64,000 bases of DNA, taken from contig NZ_JSFK01000016.1 in the NCBI RefSeq assembly GCF_000783395.1, positions 1-64,000 of the forward strand. The letters run 5' to 3'. The first letter of the stretch is position 1. Every line of letters starts with the position of its first letter. Made by a program: the position numbers and the translations under genes. Shown piece by piece: positions 44,401-51,518 of the stretch. Source of the DNA: Pseudomonas chlororaphis (GTDB lineage Bacteria; Pseudomonadota; Gammaproteobacteria; Pseudomonadales; Pseudomonadaceae). The notes below the pieces were generated by a model, which did no database searches, was not told the DNA's origin, and was given only the letters and a program-made list of their open reading frames with translations.

Positions 44401-47400
44401 TATTCCTGAACCAATTGCGCAATGCGATGCGGGTCGCGGTGCTCGCCCGGGCCGGCGATCAGCAAACGCGCACCAGTGATCAACGGCCAGAAGCATTCCC
44501 ACACCGACACGTCGAAACTGATCGGTGCCTTTTGCATCAGTACATCGGTTTCATTGAGCGCGTAAGCGTTCTGCATCCATTGCAGGCGCTCAGCCAGTGC
44601 CGCGTGGGTGTTGCCGACGCCTTTCGGCTGGCCGGTGGAACCCGAGGTGTAAATCACGTAGGCGAGGTTGTCGCCGTGCAGGTGCAAACCCGGTGCCTGG
44701 CTCGGCCAGTTTTCCAGGTGCAACGCATCCATGGCGATCACGCTGACGCCATCGCTGGCCGGCAAACGCTCGAGCAATTCGGTCTGGGTCAGGAGCAATT
44801 CGACGCCACTGTCGCTGAGCATGTAGGCCAGACGATCGGCCGGGTAATCCGGGTCCAGCGGCACGTAGGCGCCACCGGCCTTGATGATCGCCAACAGACC
44901 GATCAACAGTTGCGGCGAACGCTCGGCGGCGATGGCCACGCAGACATCCGGGCCAACGCCTTTGTCGCGCAGGTAGTGCGCGAGACGGTTGGCCTGCGTG
45001 TGCAGTTCGGCGAAGTCGAGGCTACCGCCCTCCCACACCAGCGCGCTGCGTTCCGGGGTCTGACGCGCCTGCTCGTTGAGCAGTTCGGGTAGCCACTGTT
45101 GCGCCGGGGTGCACGGTGCGACGCTCCAGTTTTTTTGCTGATCGTGCTCAGCGGTGGTCAGCAGTTGCAGATCACCGATGGCTTGTTCCGGGTGTTCGCA
45201 GACGTCACGCAACAGGTTGCTGAAATGCTCGGCCAGACGCTCGATAGTCGCGGCGTCGAACAGTTCACTGGCGTAGTCGAACGACAGGGTCAGACGACCG
45301 TTACGGTCTTCTTCGCTGTGCAGTTGCAGATCGAACTTGGCTTCACGGCTGTGCCACGGCAGTTCTTCGGCGAGCAGCCCCGGCAGGCGCTTGAGAGCGC
45401 TCAGATCGCGTTGCTGATGGTTGAACATGACCTGGAACAGGCCTTGTTCACGGGCTTGCGGGAAGGCTTCGAGGAGTTGTTCGAACGGCAGATCCTGATT
45501 GGCTTGTGCACCGAGTGCGGCTTGACGGGTCTGGGCCAGCAGTTCGATAAACGACAGGCGCGAATCGATCTCTGCACGCAGCACTTGGGTGTTGATGAAA
45601 AAGCCGATCAGGCCTTGGGTTTCCAGGCGCGGACGGTTGGCGTTGGGCACGCCGATGCGAATGTCGCGCTGACCGCTGTAGCGATGCAGCAGGCTCTGGA
45701 ATGCCGAAAGCAACAGCATGAACGGCGTCGATTGATGCGTTTGCGCCGTGTTGCGGATCGCATCACTGAGGCTGGCGCCCAGACGCACTGTGTGGCGTGC
45801 TGCGCTGTGATTTTTTTGAGCCGAACGCGGATGATCAGTGGCCAATTCCAGCGACGGGGCCTCGTCACCCAACTGCGCTTTCCAGTAGGCCAGTTGCCGC
45901 TCGCCCTCGCCTTGCGCCAGCCATTGGCGCTGCCAGCTGCCGTAGTCGGCGTACTGGGTTGGCAGTGGCGCAAGGCTGGCCGTCGCGCCTTGCGAAGCGG
46001 CGGCGTACAGGCGCGAGAATTCGTCGATCAATACGTTCAGCGACCAGCCATCGGCGATGATGTGGTGCAGCGTCACCAGCAGTTGGTGATCTTCGTCGTC
46101 GAGACGCACCAGCGTCACCCACAGCAACGGACCTTTCTCCAGGTCGAACTGAGTGCGTGCTTCGTCTTCGCGAATCTGCAGAGCGCGGGCTTCGCGTTCA
46201 TGCACTGGCAGATCGCTGATATCGATCAGTTGCAGGTTGAATTCAGCGCTGGCATCGACTTGTTGCAGGGCCACGCCGTCGCGCTCGAAGAAGCGTGTGC
46301 GCAGGGATTCGTGGCGCTCGATCAATTGCTGGAAGCTGACGCGCAAGGCGTCTTCATCCAGTTCGCCGCGCAAACGCAGGGCACCGGGAATGTTGTAGGC
46401 GCTGCTCTGCGGGTCGAGTTGCCAGGTGATCCACAGACGGTTTTGTGCCAGTGATTGCGGCATGGGTTCGCTGCGCGACAACGCGGTGATTGCACCTTGG
46501 GCGCAGCCGCCGTCCTGTTGCTGTTGCGCCACGGCAGCGGCGAATGCGGACAACGTTGGCGCTTCGAAGAGCAGGCGCAGGTTCAGCTCAAGGCTGAGTT
46601 CTTCGCGTACTCGGGCGATCACTTGCGTGGCGGCAATCGAGTTGCCGCCGAGCAGAAAGAAGTGATCGTCGACGTTGACCTGTTTGACGTTGAGTTGCTC
46701 GGCCCAGATCTTGCCGATCAAGGCTTCGAGTTCCGAAACACTGGTGGTCGACTCTTGGGTTTCTGAAGCCGTCGACGGAAATACCGCATAGCTGTCGAGG
46801 CTGCCATCGGCCAGACGATTGCGGCACGCCGAACGCTGCAACTTTCCGCTGGAGGTTTTCGGCAGCGCGCCTGGGTTAAGCAACACCACCACGCTCGGGG
46901 CTTCCTGATAAGCCTCGGCCACCGCTTGGCGAATGGCTTTGATCAATGCCTCCGGCGGCAGGATTTTCTGCACGCTGCGGCTGATTTCCGCGGCGATGCC
47001 GATGCCTTCTTCGCCGCCCTGACTGACCGCGAATGCAGCGACGCGGCCCTTGCGCACCACTTCCACTTCGTTCTCGACGGTCTTCTCGATGTCCTGCGGA
47101 TACAGGTTGTGACCGCGCACGATGAGCATGTCTTTCAGGCGACCGGTGATGAATAGCTCGCCGTTGCGAATAAAACCGAGGTCACCGGTGCGCAGCCAGG
47201 TGCGGCCGGCGTGCTGGACGAAGGTCTTGGCGCTGGCCTCGGGATTGCGCCAGTAACCGAGGGCGATGCTCGGGCCGGTGGCCCAGACTTCACCGACAAC
47301 GTTATCGGCGAGTTCTTCCAGTGAATTGGGTTCGACGATCAGCACCGCATGTTCCGGCTGGCTGATGCCGCAACTCATGATCGGGCTGCCCTCGCCCGGT

Positions 47401-48470
47401 TCGGCGCGGTTTTGCGCCAGCGCCTGATCATCCACGCGCAATGCTGGGATGCCGGTGCCGCGCGGGGTGCCGGCGACGAACAATGTGGCTTCGGCCAGAC
47501 CGTACGAAGCCATGAAATTGTCGGTGCTGAAACCGCACGCGGTGAACTTCTCGGCGAAGCGCTCAAGGGTGTCGAGACGGATCGGCTCGGAACCGGAATA
47601 GGCCACGCGCCAGCGGCTCAGATCGAGACGCTCAAGCGCCGATTCGCTGACCCGCTCGCTGCACAAGCGATAGGCGAAGTCCGGCCCGCCGCTGATGGTG
47701 CCGCCGTACTCGCTGATCGCTTCCAGCCAGCGTAATGGTCGGCCGAGGAAATACGCCGGCGACATCAGGATGCACGGCACGCCACTGAATATCGGCTGCA
47801 GCAGACCGCCGATCAGGCCCATGTCGTGATACAGCGGTAGCCAGCTGACGATCACATCGTCCGGGTTCACATCGATGCCGAAACCATGACGGATAAGCAA
47901 TTCGTTGGCGACCAGATTGCCGTGGCTGACCTGCACGCCTTTGGGCAGCGCGGTGGAGCCGGAGGTGTATTGCAGGAAGGCGATGTGATCTTGCGGCAGG
48001 TCCGGTTCGACCCAGTTTTCGGCTTGAGCGCTGTCGAGCGTGTCGACGCACAACAGCGGTGGCGCGCCTTCGATCTGCTGCAAGGCGTCGCGCAGGTCGG
48101 CGCTGGTCAGCAGCAGACGCGGTTCGGCGTCGGCAATGATCGACAGCAAACGCTCCTGATGGTGACGGCGCGCCGATTCTGGCGGATAGGCCGGCACCGC
48201 AATTACACCGGCGTACAGGCAACCAAAAAACGCCGCGACGTAGTCCGGGCCGCTGGGAAACAGCAGCACCGCGCGATCACCGAACGCAGCCTCGGCTTGC
48301 AGCGCGGCGGCAATGGTGCGCGCGCGTTCATCCAGTTCGCGATAACTGAGTACCACAGCCTGCTCTTCGCTTTCGGCAAGAAAACGCAACGCCAGTCGAT
48401 CCGGCGTCAGGGCCGCGCGGCGCTGGAGGGCTTGGACCAGGGTGCTGGGGAGTTCGAACGCGTCGGTCAT
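35472..48470 (-). CDS. pvdL: Pyoverdine chromophore NRPS PvdL
   Basis: A 4332-residue NRPS with the PvdL layout. In order: fatty acyl-AMP ligase (about 1-580), carrier with Ser611; C (HHIIADG at 802), A (A3 motif about 1267), carrier Ser1666; C (HHIVTEG at 1858, Glu for the usual Asp), A (about 2330), carrier Ser2737 in GGDS, epimerase (HHLVVDG at 2913); C of the D-to-L kind (HHILIDAW at 3389), A (about 3867), carrier Ser4270; no thioesterase. By colinearity with P. aeruginosa it makes acyl-L-Glu-D-Tyr-L-Dab. The third A domain reads D-I-W-E-L-T-A-D-D at the specificity positions, the Dab code. AGGAA precedes the ATG. The chain is passed to another synthetase not in this window. Confidence 0.97.
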   Translation of the reverse strand: MTDAFELPSTLVQALQRRAALTPDRLALRFLAESEEQAVVLSYRELDERARTIAAALQAEAAFGDRAVLLFPSGPDYVAAFFGCLYAGVIAVPAYPPESARRHHQERLLSIIADAEPRLLLTSADLRDALQQIEGAPPLLCVDTLDSAQAENWVEPDLPQDHIAFLQYTSGSTALPKGVQVSHGNLVANELLIRHGFGIDVNPDDVIVSWLPLYHDMGLIGGLLQPIFSGVPCILMSPAYFLGRPLRWLEAISEYGGTISGGPDFAYRLCSERVSESALERLDLSRWRVAYSGSEPIRLDTLERFAEKFTACGFSTDNFMASYGLAEATLFVAGTPRGTGIPALRVDDQALAQNRAEPGEGSPIMSCGISQPEHAVLIVEPNSLEELADNVVGEVWATGPSIALGYWRNPEASAKTFVQHAGRTWLRTGDLGFIRNGELFITGRLKDMLIVRGHNLYPQDIEKTVENEVEVVRKGRVAAFAVSQGGEEGIGIAAEISRSVQKILPPEALIKAIRQAVAEAYQEAPSVVVLLNPGALPKTSSGKLQRSACRNRLADGSLDSYAVFPSTASETQESTTSVSELEALIGKIWAEQLNVKQVNVDDHFFLLGGNSIAATQVIARVREELSLELNLRLLFEAPTLSAFAAAVAQQQQDGGCAQGAITALSRSEPMPQSLAQNRLWITWQLDPQSSAYNIPGALRLRGELDEDALRVSFQQLIERHESLRTRFFERDGVALQQVDASAEFNLQLIDISDLPVHEREARALQIREDEARTQFDLEKGPLLWVTLVRLDDEDHQLLVTLHHIIADGWSLNVLIDEFSRLYAAASQGATASLAPLPTQYADYGSWQRQWLAQGEGERQLAYWKAQLGDEAPSLELATDHPRSAQKNHSAARHTVRLGASLSDAIRNTAQTHQSTPFMLLLSAFQSLLHRYSGQRDIRIGVPNANRPRLETQGLIGFFINTQVLRAEIDSRLSFIELLAQTRQAALGAQANQDLPFEQLLEAFPQAREQGLFQVMFNHQQRDLSALKRLPGLLAEELPWHSREAKFDLQLHSEEDRNGRLTLSFDYASELFDAATIERLAEHFSNLLRDVCEHPEQAIGDLQLLTTAEHDQQKNWSVAPCTPAQQWLPELLNEQARQTPERSALVWEGGSLDFAELHTQANRLAHYLRDKGVGPDVCVAIAAERSPQLLIGLLAIIKAGGAYVPLDPDYPADRLAYMLSDSGVELLLTQTELLERLPASDGVSVIAMDALHLENWPSQAPGLHLHGDNLAYVIYTSGSTGQPKGVGNTHAALAERLQWMQNAYALNETDVLMQKAPISFDVSVWECFWPLITGARLLIAGPGEHRDPHRIAQLVQEYGVTTLHFVPPLLSLFIDEPLSAECTSLRRVFSGGEALPAELRNRVLAQLPAVQLHNRYGPTETAINVTHWHCTTADGERSPIGRPLGNVICRVLDADLNPVPAGVPGELCISGIGLARGYLGRPSLTAERFVVDPLGEQGARLYRTGDRARWTSDGVIEYLGRLDQQVKLRGFRVEPEEIEARLLAQDGVAQAVVLVRETAAGAQLIGYFTATDASENPDEQSARLKAALAAELPEYMVPAQLMRLDAMPLSPSGKLDRRALPEPQWQVREHVEPVTELQQQIAAIWREVLGLTQVGLRDDFFALGGHSLLATQIISRSRQACDVELPLRALFEHSELGDFAEQIRLIQASGRTNKQPPIDKVDRSQAVPLSYSQQRMWFLWQMEPDSPAYNVGGMARLRGVLHVERFESALQALILRHETLRTTFPSVDGVARQQVHAETGVRMNWKDFSKFAADVREQKVQQFADEEAHLPFDLETGPLLRACLVKTAEQEHYFVLTLHHIVTEGWAMDIFARELSALYEAFVDDRDSPLEPLPVQYLDYSVWQRNWLESGERQRQLDYWTAQLGREHPLLELPGDRPRPPVQSHQGELFRFDLSDDLAARVRAFNAQNGLTLFMTMTAALATLLYRYSGQTDLRIGAPVANRIRPESEGLIGAFLNTQVLRCQLDGMMSVGELFEQVRHTVIEGQSHQDLPFDHLVEALQPPRSAAYNPLFQVMCNVQRWEFQQSRMLAGMTVEYLANDARATKFDLNLEVTDLDHRLGCCLTYSTDLFDEPTIARMAKHWRNLLEALIADPQQRLSELPLLDAPEQQHLLDNLGIEPGEHRLDQCIHHLFAEQALARKDAPALTFAGQTLSYAELDARANRLAWALRERGVGPQVRVGLALERSLEMVIGLLAVLKAGGAYVPLDPEYPLDRLHYMIEDSRIGLLLSDRAMFNALGDLPPSVARWCLEEDSAALAAYPASELPFISLPQHQAYLIYTSGSTGKPKGVVVSHGEIAMHCQAVIERFGMRPDDCELHFYSINFDAATERLLVPLLSGAQVVLRAQGQWDAEEICGLIRTHKINVLGFTPSYGSQLAQFLSTQNEILPVRMIITGGEALTGEHLQRIRAAFKPAMFFNAYGPTETVVMPLASLAPEVLEEGAGSVPIGSVIGARVAYILDADLALVPQGATGELFVGGAGLAQAYHDRPGITAERFVADPFATDGGRMYRTGDLVRQRADGLVEYLGRIDHQVKIRGFRIELGEIETRLLDHDSIREAVVLALDAPSGKQLVGYLVTEVAEQSQARQAELRDALKAHLKAQLPDYMVPTHLILLASMPLTANGKLDRRALPAPDPELNRQDYVAPSNELEQTLAQIWCEVLNVEQVGLNDNFFELGGDSILSIQVVSRARQQGIHFSPRDLFQHQSVQTLAAVASRTEQVTAEQGLVSGESRLTPIQHWFFDTDIPERQHWNQALLLEPTVTLEPHRLEQALLAVIEQHDALRLRFTEANGGWQAMHQPVSDAAVLWQVRVTSMDKCEALFADAQRSLDLENGPLVRALLVDGPEGQQRLFIAIHHLVVDGVSWRVLLDDVQTVYRQLEADQAVKLPAKTSAFKDWAARLQAYAGSESLREELNWWQTQLAGPNADLPCENPQGGQHNRHAQTVSVRLDAEHTKQLLQQAPAAYRTQVNDLLLTALARVLCRWSGQPSALVQLEGHGRETLFDEIDLTRTVGWFTSAYPLRLTPHNIEEAAGQGASIKAIKEQLRAVPHKGLGYGVLRYLADDLSQRSMAALPNAPVTFNYLGQFDQSFGSDTLFRPLDEPVGAAHDPQAPLPNELSIDSQVYGGELLLRWTFSAERYDAQTINDLADAYLGELQSLIAHCLQDEAGGLTPSDFPLARLTQAQLDALPVPAAHIEDVYPLTPMQEGMLLHTLLEPGTGLYYMQDRYRINSELDAERFAEAWQAVIARHEALRASFCWNVGEDMLQVIHTPGRTPIEYLDWSAIAETEQEPKLQALLKSEREAGFDLLKQAPFHLRLIKVGAARYWFMMSNHHILIDAWCRSLLMNDFFEIYTALGEGREAQLAVPPRYRDYIGWLQRQSLAEARQWWQQNLQGFERTTPIPSDRPFLREHAGESGGMVVGDRYTRLDVEDGARLRELAQAHQLTINTFAQAAWALVLRRMSGDRDVLFGVTVAGRPVEMPEMQRTVGLFINSIALRVKMPEDDQRSSVRQWLSALLDSNMQLREYEYLPLVNIQEQSELPKGQPLFDSLFVFENAPVEVSVLDRAQSLNATSDSGRTHTNFPLTAVCYPGDDLGLHLSYDQRYFDESTIERMLGEFKRLLLALVDGFHGDMADLPLLGVEEQDFLLHGCNQSAHDYPLEQSYVALFEAQVAAHPQRIAATCLDQQQSYAELNHNANRLGHALVAAGVQMDQPVALLGERNLDLLGMIIGSFKAGAGYLPLDPGLPSQRLQRIIELSRTPVLVCSKTCFEQAQTLLDEFSCANRPRLLVWEEIQAAAISAQDLGIYSGPDNLAYVIYTSGSTGLPKGVMVEQRGMLNNQLSKVPYLHLSDADVIAQTASQSFDISVWQFLAAPLFGARVDIVPNTIAHDPQGLLVHVQAQGITVLESVPSLIQGMLASDRLSLDGLRWMLPTGEAMPPELAHQWLLRYPDIGLVNAYGPAECSDDVAFFRVDLASTRGSYLPIGTPTDNNLLYLVDGALELVPLGAVGELCVAGTGVGRGYVSDPLRTAPVFVPNPFGAPGERLYRTGDLARRRSDGVLEYVGRVDHQVKIRGYRIELGEIEARLHEQPEVRDGAVGVQEGVNGKHLVGYLVAADSALNPSERLERIKQRLRAELPEYMVPLHWLWLDQLPLNANGKLDRKALPALEIGQLQSQDYLAPRNELEQTLADIWAEVLKVEQVGVRDNFFELGGHSLLATQIASRVQKTLQRDVPLRAMFECSTVEELAEYIDGLAASDITEEKVDRLNDLMAELEGL

Positions 48471-48623
48471 GAGGTTTCCTGCCTGAATTCGGCTTGCTAG
48501 TGGAATCGGGTTGCTGCGTCACGCCCATCGAAGGGCATGCAGGGCGCGGTCTGTGCCGACCACGCAAGGCACGGGAATGCTGTATGGCCGGGACTCTGTA
48601 TCCGGAACCATTCACCAATGAGA

Positions 48624-48647
48624 ACGGATGACGTCTTGAAATAATTA
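48624..48647 (-). promoter_or_regulatory. PvdS-dependent promoter of pvdL (one mismatch)
   Basis: TAATT (48643-48647), N16, CGT (48624-48626) on the minus strand; the consensus is TAAAT. It leaves a leader of about 150 bases before the pvdL ATG. The rest of the 368 bp pvdL-pvdS gap holds the pvdS promoter and nothing else recognisable. Confidence 0.78.
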
Positions 48648-48740
48648 GTCGGCAGGCTGGATCGCCAATGGGGCCGGGGTGTGGCGGCGTGTCGCAGTTC
48701 TCAGAACGCACCTTTGTAGCGCATTACTTCTCTTTCTCAA

Positions 48741-48768
48741 TTGACAATCATTATCATTCAACATAATT
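48741..48768 (+). promoter_or_regulatory. Fur-regulated sigma-70 promoter of pvdS
   Basis: TTGACA (48741-48746), 16 bp, CATAAT (48763-48768). The spacer contains AATCATTATCATT, so 48741-48759 matches a Fur box. Iron-loaded Fur would block RNA polymerase directly. It is about 70 bp upstream of the pvdS ATG. Confidence 0.87.
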
Positions 48769-48838
48769 TGTCGCTCGATGTGTAGGACGGCCTCGTCCCC
48801 AGGCGTCCCACTAACCTATTGGCAGCAAGGTGATTTCC

Positions 48839-49393
48839 ATGACGGAACAAGTATCCACAAGCAGGTGCGATTCACCGCTACTTCAGGCATTCGTCGACAA
48901 TCGACTGATTCTGGTCAAGATTGCAGCCCGTATTACCGGCTGCCGGTCACGCGCCGAAGATGTGGTGCAGGATGCGTTTTTCCGCCTGCAATCGGCGCCA
49001 CCGATCACGTCGTCGATCAAGGCTCAACTGAGCTATCTGTTCCAGATCGTGCGCAACCTGGCCATCGATCACTACCGCAAACAGGCGCTTGAGCAGAAGT
49101 ACTCCGGCCCTGAAGAGGAAGGGTTGAACGTGGTTATTCAAGGTGCTTCGCCGGAAACCTCGCACATCAACTTCTCGACCCTGGAAAACATCGCCGATGC
49201 GCTGACCGAGCTGCCCAGCCGCACTCGCTATGCGTTCGAGATGTACCGTCTGCACGGCGTGCCGCAAAAGGACATTGCCAAGGAACTCGGCGTTTCGCCG
49301 ACCCTGGTCAACTTCATGATTCGTGATGCGCTGGTGCACTGCCGCAAGGTCTCGGGCAGCCGTCAGGATGCGGTGATTGCCGGTCGTCGTTAA
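48839..49393 (+). CDS. pvdS: ECF sigma factor PvdS
   Basis: A 184-residue iron-starvation sigma factor. Region 2 spans DNRLILVKIAARITGCRSRAEDVVQDAFFRLQ and SYLFQIVRNLAIDHYRK; region 4 spans LPSRTRYAFEMYRLHGVPQKDIAKELGVSPTLVNFMIRDALVHC. It directs RNA polymerase to TAAAT-N16-CGT promoters. The ATG at 48839 (MTEQVSTSRCDSPL) has AAGG 8 bases upstream and is preferred to a GTG at 48830. A Fur box overlaps its promoter. It is divergent from pvdL, which it activates. Activity is normally held back by the anti-sigma factor FpvR, not found here. Confidence 0.97.
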   Translation: MTEQVSTSRCDSPLLQAFVDNRLILVKIAARITGCRSRAEDVVQDAFFRLQSAPPITSSIKAQLSYLFQIVRNLAIDHYRKQALEQKYSGPEEEGLNVVIQGASPETSHINFSTLENIADALTELPSRTRYAFEMYRLHGVPQKDIAKELGVSPTLVNFMIRDALVHCRKVSGSRQDAVIAGRR

Positions 49394-49415
49394 GATCTGA
49401 ATTCGGCGTCAAGCC

Positions 49416-49493
49416 ATTCGCGAGCAGGCTCGCTCCCACACTGTTTCTGCGCACAGAGATCAAATGTGGGAGCGAGCCTGCTCGCGAAGACGG
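49416..49493. repeat. REPIN (GCGAGCCTGCTCGC type) after pvdS
   Basis: Arms 49416-49440 and 49465-49493, inverted, with the GTGGGAGCGAGCCTGCTCGCGA core. It lies between convergent pvdS and pvdYII. Confidence 0.87.
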
Positions 49494-49528
49494 ACTTGAG
49501 ATCGCAATAGATCCCAAGCCCGATCACC

Positions 49529-50542
49529 TCACGCCAGTTTGCACCGATCAAAAAACCGCTCACGCCCCAGCATCATCAGCGCCGCGCGCTTGTGCGGGAA
49601 GTCGAACTCTTTCTCGCAGTGGAAGCACTGATTCTGCATGTGGCCAATCATCTTCGCGTTGTCGGCGCGCGGCTCGGCGACCACACGCTGAGTGCGCGGA
49701 TCATCGAGAAACAGGTAATGCACCAGCGCCGATAACCAGCTCGCCACTTTATGCGGGCCACGGTGATCCTCTTCGCCCACGAGCATGTGAATACCGCGAT
49801 CGTAGTTGTCGGCATCGTAGAACGGCGCGATGCGATCTTCCTTGGCCCAGTAGGCTTCGAAATAGGCAAATGGCTGATCATCGAAACAACCGATCAAGGT
49901 CAGCGTGTGCGGATCGGCATCAAGCTTGCTCAGGTATTCGCGGTGCTTCTCGAGGCTGCCCTCTTCCTGCCAGAAACTGGCAACGCGCGGGCTGTTCTGC
50001 CAGCGATTGAAGCGCGGCAGGTCTTCTTCGATCTCGACCGTGCGCAGGGAAATCCACGCACCAAGACGCGCATCGAAACGCCGATACACTTCACCCCGCG
50101 GCTTCACCGGGCGCAGCGGATAACGTTTGCCCTGGCTGATGACCATTTGCTGCGGATAACTGCCGCTCAGCGAAGTGCCGAGCCAAGGTTGCGGCAATTG
50201 CCAGAACAGCGTGCGCTCGCAGCGATATTCGCCAGCCACTTCGGTGTTCACCAGCAAGCCACTGAGCAAGGCTTCGGTCGGCGGCTGATCCAGTTGCCAG
50301 GTCAACTGCTGGCACGCCGGATCCCGCGCGAACAGCCAGTAACAGGCCGCCCATAACGCCTGCCCGGGCGGCAGCGCAAAGCGCTCATCGATCTGGATCG
50401 GACCCTTGACCTCCCGATCAAGGCGCAGGCGGATCAGCGGTTGCCCATCCAGGCTAAGGCTCAGACGGCTTTCAGTTGCATCAGCGATCAGTTGACTGCC
50501 CGAAGGCAAGGCCAGGGCAGTCAGGTCATTCAGATTGGACAT
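49529..50542 (-). CDS. pvdYII: N5-hydroxyornithine acetyltransferase PvdYII
   Basis: A 337-residue GNAT protein of the IucB/siderophore acetylase type. The C-terminal half holds the acyltransferase domain: FNRWQNSPRVASFWQEEGSLEKHREYLSKLDADPH, then YFEAYWAKEDRIAPFYDADNYDRGIHMLVGEEDHRGPHKVASWLSALVHYLFLDDPRTQRVVAEPRADN, where the EDHRGPHK part binds the acyl-CoA. It is expected to make N5-acetyl-N5-hydroxyornithine, so this strain's pyoverdine probably contains that residue instead of, or as well as, the formyl form made by PvdF. A perfect PvdS box is 40 bp upstream. Confidence 0.88.
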   Translation of the reverse strand: MSNLNDLTALALPSGSQLIADATESRLSLSLDGQPLIRLRLDREVKGPIQIDERFALPPGQALWAACYWLFARDPACQQLTWQLDQPPTEALLSGLLVNTEVAGEYRCERTLFWQLPQPWLGTSLSGSYPQQMVISQGKRYPLRPVKPRGEVYRRFDARLGAWISLRTVEIEEDLPRFNRWQNSPRVASFWQEEGSLEKHREYLSKLDADPHTLTLIGCFDDQPFAYFEAYWAKEDRIAPFYDADNYDRGIHMLVGEEDHRGPHKVASWLSALVHYLFLDDPRTQRVVAEPRADNAKMIGHMQNQCFHCEKEFDFPHKRAALMMLGRERFFDRCKLA

Positions 50543-50582
50543 GGGTCGGGCTCACGATAATCGTCGACAGTTCAACGATGTG

Positions 50583-50606
50583 ACGTGAGCCGAAAGGGGA
50601 AATTTA
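50583..50606 (-). promoter_or_regulatory. PvdS-dependent promoter of pvdYII
   Basis: A perfect TAAAT (50602-50606), N16, CGT (50583-50585) on the minus strand, 40 bp before the pvdYII ATG. Confidence 0.86.
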
Positions 50607-50628
50607 GGCTTTGCGGAAAATCAGTGCC

Positions 50629-51426
50629 TCAGCGATGAGGCACTGGCACTACCGCAATTTTGTAGGGATCGAAAATCTTCAGCATCTCGCCATTGTCGCG
50701 CAGGCCTTGCAGCAGTCCGGCAAACGCAGGGCCGGTAATGGGCGCCGTCGGACGAAGAATCGCGTAATGGTGATAAACCTGATCAATGCGCTGCGACACC
50801 AACAACTCGTCGCGCACCTTCTCGTTACGCAGCAGGTAATCGCTCAGGTACGAGCGGGTCACCAGGGCAATATCCGCACGCGAGCGCAGCACCATCAGCA
50901 AGTTGCTGTCGTGGGAATAGGTCAGCGTGGCGTTGAAATTCTGCGCGAGGAATTTTGGGTCGGCGTTGAAGTTGGCGAATTCGTAGTGATAACCGCTGAA
51001 CAGTGCCAGACGCTTGCCGGTCAGGTCGGCAAAATAGTTCTGCTGACGACCGTCTTCGCGTTGCGCGACGAAAATCTCCGCGTCCTCAAGGCCCATGTCG
51101 ACATCCGTGTGGGGAATTTCCTTCCAGCCCCAATCGGGATTCTCGAAAATCGCCATGTCGATCCGGCCCTGCTTGAAATCCCCGAAACGCCGGGGAATCG
51201 AGGTCGGCACCAGGACGAACTGATAGTCGCTTTGCAGGCGATTGAGAGCCTCGACCAATTGCGGCAAGAGGCCTGTATCGGCACCGTTTTCCGGACGAAT
51301 GGTATAGGGCGGAAAATGCGCCGCGCCGACCCGAACCAATTGCGCTGCCTGAGCGGGCAATACCCAAAATGCAGCCAGCGCTGCGAGCATCAATCCCGCG
51401 GCCGTCCGAATTGGCAAAGACTTCAA
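50629..51426 (-). CDS. Periplasmic solute-binding protein (family 3 type)
   Basis: A 265-residue secreted protein with a signal peptide ending PAQAAQ and a type-3 solute-binding fold: VRVGAAHFPPYTIRPENGADTGLLPQLVEALNRL at the N-terminus, IDMAIFENPDWGW, and DIALVTRSYLSDYLLR. The start appears to be TTG with GGGGAG upstream. No permease or ATPase gene is adjacent, so it may be an orphan sensor-type binding protein, as common in Pseudomonas. It is on the same strand as pvdYII and 87 bp upstream, but the PvdS box lies between them. Ligand unknown; amino-acid-like is usual. Confidence 0.82.
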   Translation of the reverse strand: MKSLPIRTAAGLMLAALAAFWVLPAQAAQLVRVGAAHFPPYTIRPENGADTGLLPQLVEALNRLQSDYQFVLVPTSIPRRFGDFKQGRIDMAIFENPDWGWKEIPHTDVDMGLEDAEIFVAQREDGRQQNYFADLTGKRLALFSGYHYEFANFNADPKFLAQNFNATLTYSHDSNLLMVLRSRADIALVTRSYLSDYLLRNEKVRDELLVSQRIDQVYHHYAILRPTAPITGPAFAGLLQGLRDNGEMLKIFDPYKIAVVPVPHR

Positions 51427-51518
51427 AACACCCCACTCCCCGAAAAAATACCGATCAATGCATTCAAGCTAGGCGGTTTCGCCCAGTTAGCCAGTTTCCC
51501 GGCCGGATAGAAAGTGCT

